From assembly GCF_004115925.1 (NCBI RefSeq), contig NZ_SDDX01000002.1, forward strand, positions 124,001 through 188,000: 64,000 nt of DNA, read 5' to 3'. The stretch's first letter is position 1; every line of letters starts with the position of its first letter. This DNA is from Lelliottia nimipressuralis (GTDB lineage Bacteria > Pseudomonadota > Gammaproteobacteria > Enterobacterales > Enterobacteriaceae). This document shows, one piece after another, positions 7,995 through 16,867 of the stretch. The notes beneath the pieces were generated by a model. It had not been told where the DNA came from, did no database searches, and worked only from the letters and a program-made list of their open reading frames with translations. The position numbers were made by a program, and so were the translations under genes.

Positions 7995-9098
7995 TTATTC
8001 CCACCACTCACGAAATTGCTGCGTCGTATCATTCACCCTGACCGGTTCGCCCAGCTCTGGCGTCAGCAGACGATACTTTTTATCCTGGCTTGCGCGCGTC
8101 AGCTGAATTACCGGGTCGTTCCAGCTGTGTTTTGCCAGCACAAAGCGTCCGTAATGGCCCGGCACCACCGCTTTAGCGTTGATATCGGCGGCGGCCTGCG
8201 CGGTCTCTTCCGGCAACATGTGAATGTATTTCCAGTCCTGGTCGTACTGTCCGTTTTCCATGATCGCCAGATCGACCTCGCCGAACTGCTCACCAATGGC
8301 TTTAAAGTGCGGGCCGTAGCCAGAATCGCCGCTGTAGTAGACCTTTTGCTCAGGCGTGACGAACATAAAGCTGCCCCACAGGGTCTGATTGCGTTTAAGT
8401 CCTCGGCCAGAGAAATGGCGTGCGGGCAGCACGTGTACCGTCAGCTCATCGCTGATACGCACCGACTGATTCCAGTCGCGCTCGTCGATAATCTGTGGGT
8501 CCATTCCCCAGTAGCGCAGATGCGACCCGACGCCGAGCGGCGTGACCACACGCTTCACCTTCGGCATCAGCGCCTTAATGGTGGCGTAATCGAGGTGGTC
8601 GTAGTGATCGTGCGAGATGATCAGCAGGTCGATCTCAGGCATCGTTTCCGCGCGCCACGGATATTCCCCGGCAAAGGCTTTGTTGAGGAACGAAAACGGC
8701 GCGGCGTAGCTGCTGAAGACCGGATCAATCAGAATGCGTTTGCCCGCCAGCTGCAGATACCACGACGAATGTCCGAGCCAGACCAGCGTCTCCTGCTCCA
8801 GCGGAATCGCCGCCAGATCGGTTTTCACCAGCGGCAACGGCTGAGCGGGACGGGCGTTTTCCGTTTTGCTGACCAGAAATTCCCACATCGCCACCAGCAT
8901 ATTTTTGTCGCCGTTGTAGCCCGGCGTCGGCAGCGTATTGTGGAACTGTCCGTCGCGATAGTGTGGCGAGGCCTCCACTTCACTGAGCTGTGCGCCCTGC
9001 GGCGGCTGGCCGAATCCGGCATTTAACACAAAGGGCAAACTCGCCGCTGAAGCAATAATCATGACAAACACCACGCTAAGAAGAAGAGGCTTTTTCAT
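7995..9098 (-). CDS. romA: RomA, metallo-beta-lactamase-fold protein
   Basis: A 367-residue protein with an N-terminal hydrophobic anchor (about residues 5-28) and a metallo-beta-lactamase fold carrying SHDHYDHLDY (His163, His165, Asp167, His168), a later PARHFSGRG, YSGDSGYGPHF and GHYGRF, all expected zinc-site regions of the UlaG/NAPE-PLD-like group. It is the first gene of the romA-ramA unit described in Enterobacter and Klebsiella, where romA was first noted for its effect on outer-membrane proteins. Start MKKPLLLS at 9098 is preferred over longer frames because it begins the membrane anchor. The enzymatic substrate is unknown. Confidence 0.88.
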   Translation of the reverse strand: MKKPLLLSVVFVMIIASAASLPFVLNAGFGQPPQGAQLSEVEASPHYRDGQFHNTLPTPGYNGDKNMLVAMWEFLVSKTENARPAQPLPLVKTDLAAIPLEQETLVWLGHSSWYLQLAGKRILIDPVFSSYAAPFSFLNKAFAGEYPWRAETMPEIDLLIISHDHYDHLDYATIKALMPKVKRVVTPLGVGSHLRYWGMDPQIIDERDWNQSVRISDELTVHVLPARHFSGRGLKRNQTLWGSFMFVTPEQKVYYSGDSGYGPHFKAIGEQFGEVDLAIMENGQYDQDWKYIHMLPEETAQAAADINAKAVVPGHYGRFVLAKHSWNDPVIQLTRASQDKKYRLLTPELGEPVRVNDTTQQFREWWE

Positions 9099-9153
9099 AT
9101 CCTGACCCGAATACGCGCCCCCTTCCGTTGGTTTGCGCGGGTTGAACTTGATT

Positions 9154-9199
9154 ATGAGTGAGTAAGCACTCATTATAGATATGATGATAAAGTCGTCAA
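9154..9199 (-). promoter_or_regulatory. romA-ramA promoter with RamR operator
   Basis: On the minus strand TTGACG (9194-9199), a 16-base spacer and a perfect TATAAT (9172-9177) form a strong sigma-70 promoter directed at romA. The palindrome ATGAGTG (9154-9160), six bases, CACTCAT (9167-9173) overlaps the end of the -10 and the predicted start point. The same half-sites form the RamR operator in Salmonella, where mutations in it derepress ramA. Here both arms are intact and perfectly complementary. Confidence 0.85.
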
Positions 9200-9289
9200 G
9201 ACGTTTTCGATCTTTGACATTCCGCGTTGCAGCGTGGCAAAGAGCATGTTTCAATCAGGGTTTTACACATTGACAGGAGGGGAATTTTA

Positions 9290-9880
9290 GTGGCACGTCC
9301 GAAGAGTGAAGATAAAAGACAGGCGTTACTGGAGGCAGCAACCGCTGCATTTGCGCAGTCAGGGATTGCTGCATCGACGGCGCTTATCGCCCGTAACGCG
9401 GGCGTCGCTGAAGGCACGCTGTTTCGCTATTTTGCTACTAAAGACGACCTGCTGAATGCCCTCTATCTGCACCTGAAACAGGATCTCTGCCAGACCATGC
9501 TGGCAAACCTGGATCGCGCCATTAACACCCCGAAAGAACATACCCGCAATATCTGGAACAGCTATGTGGACTGGGGGATTCGCAACCCTGTCGCCCACGG
9601 CGCTATCCGCCAGCTCGGCGTGAGTGAAAAGATCAACGCCGAAACGGAACAGGCGGTGCATGAGATGTTCCCGGAACTGCACGAGCTGTGCCGTCGCTCC
9701 GTGCGCCAGGTGTTTATGTCCGATGAGTTTCGCACCTTCGGCGATGCGATTTTCTTATCGCTTGCCGAAACGACGATGGAATTTGCCACCCGCGACCCGT
9801 CCCGCGCCAGTGATTTTAAATCCCTTGGCTTTGAATCCATGTGGCGCGCGCTTGCCATCGAGGATGTGAATGGACAGTAA
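9290..9880 (+). CDS. ramR: RamR, TetR-family repressor of ramA
   Basis: A 196-residue TetR-type repressor, divergent from romA-ramA. The N-terminal helix-turn-helix (about 27-55, [25 protein letters not shown]) binds DNA and the C-terminal helical core binds bile acids and drugs in Salmonella RamR. The start is a GTG at 9290 because AGGAGG lies nine bases upstream and the protein then begins with the family start ARPKSEDK. Length equals the family norm and no frameshift is seen, so the repressor should be functional and basal RamA low. The last bases overlap the ybdF start by 11 bases, which suggests translational coupling. Confidence 0.93.
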   Translation: MARPKSEDKRQALLEAATAAFAQSGIAASTALIARNAGVAEGTLFRYFATKDDLLNALYLHLKQDLCQTMLANLDRAINTPKEHTRNIWNSYVDWGIRNPVAHGAIRQLGVSEKINAETEQAVHEMFPELHELCRRSVRQVFMSDEFRTFGDAIFLSLAETTMEFATRDPSRASDFKSLGFESMWRALAIEDVNGQ

Positions 9881-10238
9881 ATCCCTGCAGGCTTGCGCCA
9901 AACGCGTCGCGCTGGAATTGCCCTTCACCGAGCACTGCTGGCCCTTTGGCCCGGAATATGACGTGTTTAAGATCAACGGGAAGATCTTCATGCTGATGGC
10001 GGTCGCCCACGGGCGGGCGCATGTCAGCCTGAAATCCGATCCGGAGAAATCACTGCTCAACCAGCAGATCTATCGCGGCATCGAACCCGGCTATCATCTG
10101 AACAAAAAGCACTGGATCTCCCTCTACGAAGCCGACGATATCACGCCAGAACTGGTGGCGGATTTGGTTCTCGACTCGTGGAATCTGGTGGTGGATAAGC
10201 TGCCGAAAAAAGATCAGAAGCGCATTCGCCCTGCCTGA
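9870..10238 (+). CDS. ybdF: YbdF, MmcQ/YjbR family protein
   Basis: A 122-residue protein of the MmcQ/YjbR (DUF419) family, the same length as Escherichia coli YbdF and likewise beside nfsB. The family has a small CyaY-like fold and possible DNA-binding role, but no proven function. It starts at an ATG inside the end of ramR, so it is probably co-transcribed with ramR. Features seen are [21 protein letters not shown] near the start and [24 protein letters not shown] in the second half. Confidence 0.85.
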   Translation: MDSKSLQACAKRVALELPFTEHCWPFGPEYDVFKINGKIFMLMAVAHGRAHVSLKSDPEKSLLNQQIYRGIEPGYHLNKKHWISLYEADDITPELVADLVLDSWNLVVDKLPKKDQKRIRPA

Positions 10239-10357
10239 TTGTTCACGTCAGACGAACAGTATAAGCGCATATCTGGCACTTATCTTTTCCCGTGAGTCCT
10301 TGTAATCTGCTCTCTTTTCTCGCCCGCAGACGGCGAATTTATTGACCAGGAGTTGTT

Positions 10358-11011
10358 ATGGATATCATTTCAGTTGCCCTGAAGCGTCACTCGACCAAAG
10401 CATTTGATCCCACCAAAAAGTTGACCGCAGAACAGGCAGAACAAATCAAAACGCTGCTGCAGTTCAGCCCGTCCAGCACCAACTCACAACCGTGGCATTT
10501 CATCGTCGCCAGCACCGAAGAGGGCAAAGCGCGCGTGGCAAAATCAGCGGCAGGCACTTACGTGTTCAACGAGCGTAAAATGCTGGATGCGTCCCACGTC
10601 GTCGTCTTCTGCGCAAAAACCGCGATGGACGATGCGTGGCTGGAGCGCGTCGTGGATCAGGAAGAAGCCGACGGGCGTTTTGCGACCCCAGAAGCGAAAG
10701 CCGCAAACCACAAGGGCCGCTGCTACTTTGCCGACATGCATCGCGTCGATCTAAAAGATGACGATCATTGGATGGCTAAACAGGTTTACCTGAACGTCGG
10801 TAACTTCCTGCTGGGCGTGGGGGCACTGGGTCTGGACGCGGTGCCGATTGAAGGTTTCGACGCCGCCATCCTCGACGAAGAGTTCGGCCTGAAAGCGCAG
10901 GGCTTCACCAGCCTGGTCGTTGTGCCGGTCGGCCATCACAGCGTGGAAGATTTCAACGCCGCTCTGCCAAAATCTCGTCTGCCGTTGAGCACGATTATTA
11001 CTGAGTGCTAA
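10358..11011 (+). CDS. nfsB: NfsB, oxygen-insensitive NAD(P)H nitroreductase
   Basis: A 217-residue FMN enzyme that reduces nitroaromatics, nitrofurans and quinones in two-electron steps in the cytoplasm. The start [17 protein letters not shown], the [12 protein letters not shown] cofactor segment and the [12 protein letters not shown] end are those of NfsB (also called NfnB), and the length is the same as in Escherichia coli. It is preceded by a 120-base gap after ybdF and by a clear AGGAG ribosome site. In Escherichia coli it belongs to the MarA/SoxS/Rob regulon; I found no convincing marbox here. Its stop overlaps the stop of the convergent gene by 4 bases. Confidence 0.95.
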   Translation: MDIISVALKRHSTKAFDPTKKLTAEQAEQIKTLLQFSPSSTNSQPWHFIVASTEEGKARVAKSAAGTYVFNERKMLDASHVVVFCAKTAMDDAWLERVVDQEEADGRFATPEAKAANHKGRCYFADMHRVDLKDDDHWMAKQVYLNVGNFLLGVGALGLDAVPIEGFDAAILDEEFGLKAQGFTSLVVVPVGHHSVEDFNAALPKSRLPLSTIITEC

Positions 11012-12051
11012 TCGACATGGGCACGCTGGTTTCCGGCGTGCCAAATTCTCTCCGCATAACGCCCAATCACCGCCAGCGACGCCGCCAGAATCAGGAAGAA
11101 AATCACTTTATTCATCCCGTCCCAGAAGTATTCGAAATAGCGGGTATAGAGGTTAATGGCGAAAAACGTCAGGCCGAAACCGCGCAGCATGCCGTCGTCG
11201 GTTTTCAGGCTGATATAAATACACACAACGGCGGCGACGGCGAAAAGCAGCGCCCACGGCAGCAGCGCAGCGCGAGTAACGCCATACCAGCTGTCGATAT
11301 CGTAATTACCAAAAATCGACATGATCCACAGGGCCACAAACAGGTACGTCAGCCCCATCGCTTTACTGGTGGTGTACAAGTGACGTTTGATTAACATCGC
11401 CCGCAGCAGCCAGCACAGCGCCAGCAGCGCCCCGCCGAAGAAGATAAACCGCACCGGGTAGTTCATCCCCAGCCAGTAGGCCCCCCAGCCGGACATATAC
11501 CCGGTTTCAGCCCCAAACCAGTTGCCGAGCGACAGCAGGAAAAAGAGCCACACCAGACCCGAGCGCCCAAAGAAGCCCACCAGCCCGTAAACCACGCAGC
11601 CCGCAAGGAATAGCGGCGCGATATGCCCGCTGCCGTTATCCAGCCGCTCGCCCAGCTGCCAGAGCGCAATGGCGGTGAAGAGAACGCCGAGAAACAGAAT
11701 TGCTTCGGTGCTGTAGTGCCACTGGGTTTCTCGCCGCTGGCGGCTGAATCCCCAGAGATAAAAGGCCACCGCCAGCACGGCGGGCAGCCCGATGCGGGCA
11801 ACGAAAGAGAAGGAGAAAAAGGCGATGATGCGTTCCATCAGCTCGCTGTCAGCAAACAGGCTGCCGAAGGCGATCATCACGCAGGCCAGCGCGGTCCAGA
11901 AGGCGTAACGGCTGAGTCGCTGCCAGTCCATCGCCACGCGTTTGAGGGTGCCCGCCAGCCGCTGGTGTTCATCGGTACTGAGCGCGCCCTCCTGCTCCCA
12001 TTCGACGAGCGCCCGACGCAGCAGGCGTTCCTGTTTGCGAGTCACGTTCAT
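11008..12051 (-). CDS. Multi-spanning membrane protein, DUF2157-like
   Basis: A 347-residue protein with a cytoplasmic N-terminal segment (about 1-40) typical of DUF2157/DUF4401 proteins ([21 protein letters not shown]) and about ten hydrophobic spans. No catalytic motif is seen. It is separated from the XRE regulator upstream by only 24 bases in the same direction, so it may be the second gene of that transcript. Its 3' end meets nfsB tail to tail with a 4-base overlap. Function unknown. Confidence 0.7.
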   Translation of the reverse strand: MNVTRKQERLLRRALVEWEQEGALSTDEHQRLAGTLKRVAMDWQRLSRYAFWTALACVMIAFGSLFADSELMERIIAFFSFSFVARIGLPAVLAVAFYLWGFSRQRRETQWHYSTEAILFLGVLFTAIALWQLGERLDNGSGHIAPLFLAGCVVYGLVGFFGRSGLVWLFFLLSLGNWFGAETGYMSGWGAYWLGMNYPVRFIFFGGALLALCWLLRAMLIKRHLYTTSKAMGLTYLFVALWIMSIFGNYDIDSWYGVTRAALLPWALLFAVAAVVCIYISLKTDDGMLRGFGLTFFAINLYTRYFEYFWDGMNKVIFFLILAASLAVIGRYAERIWHAGNQRAHVD

Positions 12052-12075
12052 GTTCTGTCCCTGAATGAGTGAAAT

Positions 12076-12954
12076 TTAGTTGAGTATAACAGCCTGTTCC
12101 GCCAGCCACGTGAGCGCATGTTCGCCCGCGTCGTCCACCGGGAGATAAACCAGCAGCCGCGAGCCGTTGCGCGGAGCGGAGTACCAGTACATCTGCTGAA
12201 GCTGAAAATCCCCCAGCTGCGGATGGCTGAAGAGTTTCAGCTGATTTTCCACGCCGCGCACGTCATAGCGCTGGTGCCACAGAGCCTCGAACTCTGCGGA
12301 GACGGCAAAGAAGCGCGCCAGCTGCGCTTCCCACTGCGGTTCGCCGCGATGCTCGGCCATTGCCGCGCGGAAGTAGGAGACGAAAATCGGCAACACGTCA
12401 TCGCGTTTGCCGAGTCGACTGCGCCACGCCGGATGGGTGAGAAATAGGTAGATGCAGTTACGATCTTCCGGCGGAATGGCGTTGAAATCCACCCCCATCA
12501 GATGGCCAAAACTGTCGTTCCACGCCACGATGTCGAAGTTCGGTTTCTGAATGCTGGCCGGTTTCGGCATCAGCGTATCCAGCAGACGCCGCGTGCCTTC
12601 GCTGATCCCCTCACACACGGTCTGCTGCGGCGCTTCGCCCGGCGGCAGCCCCGCCAGCACAAACAGATGGCGCGTTTCCGTGGCGGTGCACTGCAGGGCT
12701 TTCGCCACCGCCACCATGACGGCGCTGGAGGGATTGACGTCCCTGCCCTGCTCAAGCCAGGTGTACCAGGTCACCCCCACATCCGCCAGCATCGCCACCT
12801 CTTCGCGACGCAACCCCGGCGTGCGGCGCCGACCGCTGCGCGGCAGGCCCAGCCGCTGGGGATCGAGGCTTTCGCGGCGCGCGCGTAAAAAGGCCCCGAG
12901 CTGCTTGCGGTTGTCGTCCTGCAAAGAGGAAGTGGGTTCGGTCATCAGCGTCAT
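12076..12954 (-). CDS. XRE-family regulator with MmyB-like ligand-binding domain
   Basis: A 292-residue regulator. The N-terminal helix-turn-helix carries the signature TPGLRREEVAMLADVGVTWY followed by LEQGR (about residues 45-80), and the C-terminal part (about 110-285) has the MmyB-like fold signature DIVAWN plus a late YSAPRNGSRLLVY region. It is divergent from the MFS exporter at 13062 with a palindrome between them, an arrangement common for a local repressor of a pump. MTLMTEP at 12954 is chosen because GGGGG lies just upstream; the open frame further upstream crosses the palindrome. Confidence 0.82.
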   Translation of the reverse strand: MTLMTEPTSSLQDDNRKQLGAFLRARRESLDPQRLGLPRSGRRRTPGLRREEVAMLADVGVTWYTWLEQGRDVNPSSAVMVAVAKALQCTATETRHLFVLAGLPPGEAPQQTVCEGISEGTRRLLDTLMPKPASIQKPNFDIVAWNDSFGHLMGVDFNAIPPEDRNCIYLFLTHPAWRSRLGKRDDVLPIFVSYFRAAMAEHRGEPQWEAQLARFFAVSAEFEALWHQRYDVRGVENQLKLFSHPQLGDFQLQQMYWYSAPRNGSRLLVYLPVDDAGEHALTWLAEQAVILN

Positions 12955-12978
12955 ACGGCCCCCTGCGTGGTAGTGCCA

Positions 12979-13004
12979 GTACCAGTATAAGCAAGAACTG
13001 GTAC
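12979..13004. promoter_or_regulatory. Palindromic operator candidate between XRE regulator and MFS gene
   Basis: GTACCAGT (12979-12986) and ACTGGTAC (12997-13004) are perfect 8-bp inverted repeats with a 10-base spacer. A third related half-site, AGTGCCAGT, precedes them at 12972-12980. The element lies 24 bases before the regulator start and 57 before the MFS start, where it could control both. Confidence 0.6.
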
Positions 13005-13061
13005 CCGTTTTTATTATCACCGATGCTACGTCCATCTGCTGAATGACGCAATGGAGTCACC

Positions 13062-14489
13062 ATGAATACGTCTGTTGTTTCACCGGGTCGCGCAGGCCTG
13101 ATATTGCTGCTTACAGGCCAGATGCTGCCGCTGATTGATACCTCAATCACCAACGTGGCGCTGGATTCGATCACCCACTCACTGCACGCCACGGCCACCG
13201 AGCTGGAGCTGATTGTGGCGCTGTACGGCGTGGCCTTCGCCGTCTGTCTCGCGCTGGGCAGTAAGCTTGGCGATAACCTTGGCCGCCGCCGTCTGTTTAT
13301 GTGGGGCGTGGCCGCCTTTGGCGCGGCATCGCTACTGTGCGGCATGGCGGGAAGCGTGGAGCAACTGCTGGGCGCTCGCGTGTTGCAGGGCGCTGGCGCG
13401 GCGCTGATCGTGCCGCAGATCCTCGCCACGCTGCACGTCACCCTGAAAGGCACGGCCCACGCCAAAGCCATCAGTCTGTTTGGCGGCATCGGCGGAATTG
13501 CGTTTATCGTCGGCCAGATGGGCGGCGGCTGGCTGGTGTCGGCGGATATAGCCGGGCTGGGCTGGCGAAACGCGTTCTTTATCAACGTGCCGATTTGCCT
13601 GCTGGTGCTGGCCCTGAGCCGTCGCTACGTGCCGGAAACTCGCCGCGAAACGCCGTCGCGCATCGACTGGCAGGGAACCACCCTGCTGGCAGTGATCCTG
13701 TGCTGCCTGCTGTTCCCGATGGCGCTCGGGCCGGAACTCCACTGGCCGCTGGTGTTGCAACTGGCGCTGATCGCGGTGGTTCCGCTGATGCTGTGGATGC
13801 GCGCCAGCGCGTTGCGTAAGCAGCAGCGCGGCGAACATCCCCTGCTGCCCCCGCGTTTGCTGAAACTCACCAGCATCCGCTTTGGGATGCTGATCGCCCT
13901 GCTGTTCTTCAGCGCCTGGTCAGGCTTTATGTTCTGTATGGCACTGACCATGCAGGCCGGGCTGGGGATGGCGCCGTGGCAGTCGGGAAATAGCTTTATC
14001 GCCCTCGGCGTGGCCTATTTTGTCTCCGCCTGGTACGCGCCAAAACTGATTGCCCGCTACAGCATGGGGCGCATTCTGATGACCGGCCTGACGGTACAAA
14101 TCGCGGGCCTGCTGCTGTTGATCGCCACCTTCTGGCGCTTCGGCCAGGCAAATACGGCGCTGACGCTGGCCCCCGCCACAATCCTGATTGGCTATGGCCA
14201 GGCGCTGATCGTCAACAGTTTTTACAGGATTGGGATGCGCGATATCAGCAGCTGCGACGCAGGCGCGGGAAGCGCAATCTTGAGCACGCTGCAACAGGCC
14301 ACACTCGGTCTCGGCCCCGCCATTCTTGGCACCCTGTTCCTGACCTTTGCGCGTCACAACGGCGGCCATTACCCGCAGGCGATGATCGGTTTTCTGAGTA
14401 TTGAAGTGGTGATGATGCTGGCGCTTGGCGGCATTGCCCTGTGGTTGCGCCACCGCCTGGAGGCCGGCCCGCTGCCTGCTGCGTCATAA
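13062..14489 (+). CDS. MFS drug exporter, DHA2 (14-helix) family
   Basis: A 475-residue major facilitator protein with about 14 hydrophobic spans. It has the DHA2 motif near the start (LPLIDTSITNVALDSI), motif A in the loop 2-3 (GSKLGDNLGRRRLF) and motif C-like glycines in helix 5 (FGGIGGIAFIVGQMGGG). Such proteins exchange H+ for drugs or metabolites across the inner membrane. It stands alone downstream of the palindrome and is divergent from an XRE regulator that probably controls it. No adaptor (EmrA-like) gene is adjacent. The substrate cannot be predicted. Confidence 0.85.
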   Translation: MNTSVVSPGRAGLILLLTGQMLPLIDTSITNVALDSITHSLHATATELELIVALYGVAFAVCLALGSKLGDNLGRRRLFMWGVAAFGAASLLCGMAGSVEQLLGARVLQGAGAALIVPQILATLHVTLKGTAHAKAISLFGGIGGIAFIVGQMGGGWLVSADIAGLGWRNAFFINVPICLLVLALSRRYVPETRRETPSRIDWQGTTLLAVILCCLLFPMALGPELHWPLVLQLALIAVVPLMLWMRASALRKQQRGEHPLLPPRLLKLTSIRFGMLIALLFFSAWSGFMFCMALTMQAGLGMAPWQSGNSFIALGVAYFVSAWYAPKLIARYSMGRILMTGLTVQIAGLLLLIATFWRFGQANTALTLAPATILIGYGQALIVNSFYRIGMRDISSCDAGAGSAILSTLQQATLGLGPAILGTLFLTFARHNGGHYPQAMIGFLSIEVVMMLALGGIALWLRHRLEAGPLPAAS

Positions 14490-14566
14490 CAACACCTGCA
14501 TAGCGTCGCGGGTTGCATAATAAACACGCAGCCGTCATGATAAAAGGAGGATATTCAGGAGACGTT

Positions 14567-15811
14567 ATGCAGGAATTAATTGCTCAGGTTGAAGAGCTTG
14601 GAATTGAAATTAATCACACCACTTCGCTGGTGTTAATCTTTGGCATCATTTTACTCACCGCCGTTATTGTCCATCTGATATTGCACAAAGTGGTGCTGCG
14701 TCTGTTTGAAAAACGGGCGCAGGCCAGCTCACATTTGTGGCTGCAAATCATTACCCAGAATAAGTTATTTCACCGCCTGGCCTTTACCCTTCAAGGGATA
14801 ATCGTCAACGTTCAGGCGGCGCTGTGGTTACAAAAAGGCAGCGAAGCGGCTGAAATATTAACCACCTGCGCCCGACTGTGGGTCATGGTTTATGCCCTTC
14901 TCTCCTTCTTCTCGTTATTAGATGTGATCTTCAATTTGTCGCAAAAGCTGGCAACCGCCTCTCAGCTTCCGCTCAAAGGAATATTCCAGGGCGTGAAGTT
15001 AGTGAGTGCGATCCTCGTCGGCATTCTGATGATCTCCCTGCTGATCGGTCAGTCTCCGGCGATTCTGATCAGCGGTCTTGGCGCGATGGCCGCGGTACTG
15101 ATGTTGGTCTTTAAAGATCCGATTCTGGGCCTGGTCGCCGGTATTCAGCTCTCGGCGAACGACATGCTCAAGCTCGGCGACTGGCTGGAGATGCCGAAAT
15201 ACGGCGCGGATGGCGCGGTGACGGATATCGGCCTGACCACCGTGAAAGTGCGCAACTGGGATAACACCATCAGCACCATTCCTACCTGGGCGCTGGTGTC
15301 GGACTCCTTTAAAAACTGGAGCGGCATGTCAGCCTCCGGTGGACGGCGAATTAAGCGCAGCCTGAGCATTGATACCACCAGCATTCATTTTCTTGATGAG
15401 CACGAGCAGCAGCGTTTAATTCAGGCGAAACTGTTGAAGCCCTATATGGCGGCGCGTCACGAAGAAATTCATCTCTGGAATCAGGAAAATGGTGAAGGGG
15501 AATCGGTATTAAATCTGCGCAAAATGACCAATATTGGTACATTCCGCGCGTACCTGAATGAATATCTGCGCAACCATCCGCGTATTCGTAAAGATATGAC
15601 CCTGATGGTGCGCCAGCTGGCACCGGACGCCAATGGTTTACCCATTGAGATATATGCGTTTACCAATACCGTGGTTTGGGCAGAATATGAATCCATTCAG
15701 GCAGATATTTTCGACCATATTTACGCCGTGGTCGAAGAGTTTGGCCTGCGAATTCATCAGTCGCCCACCGGGAACGATATTCGCTCGCTGGCGGGCGCGT
15801 TCGCGAAATAA
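14567..15811 (+). CDS. ybdG: YbdG (MscM), MscS-family mechanosensitive channel
   Basis: A 414-residue channel, against 415 in Escherichia coli. It has an N-terminal periplasmic end, about five spans, the MscS pore-lining helix region ([24 protein letters not shown] split over 185-210) and a cytoplasmic beta domain ([20 protein letters not shown]). It opens a small conductance under membrane tension and protects against osmotic downshock. Start at 14567 is preferred because AGGAG precedes it; the frame extends 18 codons upstream without support. It lies on the conserved nfsB-pheP backbone, here separated from nfsB by the XRE/MFS pair. Confidence 0.9.
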   Translation: MQELIAQVEELGIEINHTTSLVLIFGIILLTAVIVHLILHKVVLRLFEKRAQASSHLWLQIITQNKLFHRLAFTLQGIIVNVQAALWLQKGSEAAEILTTCARLWVMVYALLSFFSLLDVIFNLSQKLATASQLPLKGIFQGVKLVSAILVGILMISLLIGQSPAILISGLGAMAAVLMLVFKDPILGLVAGIQLSANDMLKLGDWLEMPKYGADGAVTDIGLTTVKVRNWDNTISTIPTWALVSDSFKNWSGMSASGGRRIKRSLSIDTTSIHFLDEHEQQRLIQAKLLKPYMAARHEEIHLWNQENGEGESVLNLRKMTNIGTFRAYLNEYLRNHPRIRKDMTLMVRQLAPDANGLPIEIYAFTNTVVWAEYESIQADIFDHIYAVVEEFGLRIHQSPTGNDIRSLAGAFAK

Positions 15812-15814
15812 TGC

Positions 15815-16792
15815 TCAGGTACTGGCGCGCGCCACGTAGCGCCAGTCCATCATCACCCTTTCCGTCGGCGCATCCGGGTTATCGATTTTATTCAGCAGCA
15901 GATCGACCGCTTTGCGCCCGATATCCCGCGACGGCTGTTCAATGGTACTGAGCGGCGGGGAAACCATCTCCGACAGCTCCGTGCCGTCAAAACCGACCAC
16001 TGCGATGTCCTGCGGAACCCGCAGCCCGGCCTGTTCGATGGCGCGCAGAGCACCCGCTGCCAGGGTGTCCGATACGGCAAACACCGCATCCGGCGGGTTG
16101 TTCGCCAGCAGTTTTTTCATTGCCGCCATGCCCGCGCTGGAGCTGAGATCGCTCGCGTACTCCACCACCTGATACTCGAGATCGCGCAGATGCAGCACGC
16201 TTTTGTAGCCGCGCTCGCGCAGACGGGCATATTTGTAGCTGAGATCGTGGTTAATGAGCGCAATCCGTCGACGCCCGCCGTCCGCCAGCTGGCTGACCAC
16301 GTGCTGCGACGCGTCCACATCGTTAATGCCCACGCAGGAAACGGTGCCGGAGTCGGCGTATTCCGCGCACTGCACCCAGGGCGCAGTGCCGATGAGGGCG
16401 GAGAGTTCCGGCAGTTTCGAGAACGCGTCCATGGTGATGATGCCGTCGACGATTTTGCCCGACAGCAGGCTCAGGCCGGAGCGCGACCGTTGCAGATCAG
16501 ACCCGGAATTGCACAGTAAAATGCGGTAGCCGTTTTTCTCGGCCTCTTCTTCGATGCCTTTCACCACTTCACCGCAGAACGGGTTGGCGATGTTCGAGAC
16601 CATCACGAGGATCATGTAGCTGCGCGCGGTACGAAGCTGGCGCGCCAGCAGATTGGGCTGGTAGTTACTCTCTTTAATCGCCTGCAAGACGCGCTCGCGG
16701 TTCTTCGCTTTCACCGAGTCGCTGTTGTTAAGCACGCGCGACACGGTCGCCACCGAGACACCGGCGAGCTTAGCGATTTTCTGAATTGACAT
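15815..16792 (-). CDS. LacI-family repressor of the adjacent carbohydrate operon
   Basis: A 325-residue regulator with the LacI helix-turn-helix MSIQKIAKLAGVSVATVSRV at its start, a hinge helix (LLARQLRTARS) and a periplasmic-binding-protein-like sugar domain (MVSNIANPFCGEVVKGI, VVGFDGTELSEMVSPPL). It follows the oxidoreductase gene by 75 bases in the same direction. Start 16792 begins the helix-turn-helix. The most likely targets are the two GTAATCGATTAC palindromes in front of the symporter gene at 20282, which are of LacI-family type. Its inducer should be a metabolite of the operon. Confidence 0.88.
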   Translation of the reverse strand: MSIQKIAKLAGVSVATVSRVLNNSDSVKAKNRERVLQAIKESNYQPNLLARQLRTARSYMILVMVSNIANPFCGEVVKGIEEEAEKNGYRILLCNSGSDLQRSRSGLSLLSGKIVDGIITMDAFSKLPELSALIGTAPWVQCAEYADSGTVSCVGINDVDASQHVVSQLADGGRRRIALINHDLSYKYARLRERGYKSVLHLRDLEYQVVEYASDLSSSAGMAAMKKLLANNPPDAVFAVSDTLAAGALRAIEQAGLRVPQDIAVVGFDGTELSEMVSPPLSTIEQPSRDIGRKAVDLLLNKIDNPDAPTERVMMDWRYVARAST

Positions 16793-16842
16793 AACGACGG
16801 CACATCCTGCAGTTAGCGTTTTCATCAGGCTAACATAATTTT

Positions 16843-16864
16843 GCTGCCCGGCGAACCGGGCAGC
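16843..16864. terminator. Strong hairpin between operon end and LacI gene
   Basis: GCTGCCCGG (16843-16851) and CCGGGCAGC (16856-16864) form a perfect 9-bp GC-rich stem with a 4-base loop just after the oxidoreductase stop. On the minus strand it is followed by AAAATT, not a U run, so it may only slow or partly separate transcription into the LacI gene, or protect the operon mRNA 3' end. Confidence 0.45.
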
Positions 16865-16867
16865 ACG

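Noticed and set aside
10239..10357. Marbox upstream of nfsB
   Set aside because: The best GCAC-containing candidate matches the marbox consensus poorly, especially in its 3' half, so no site is claimed.
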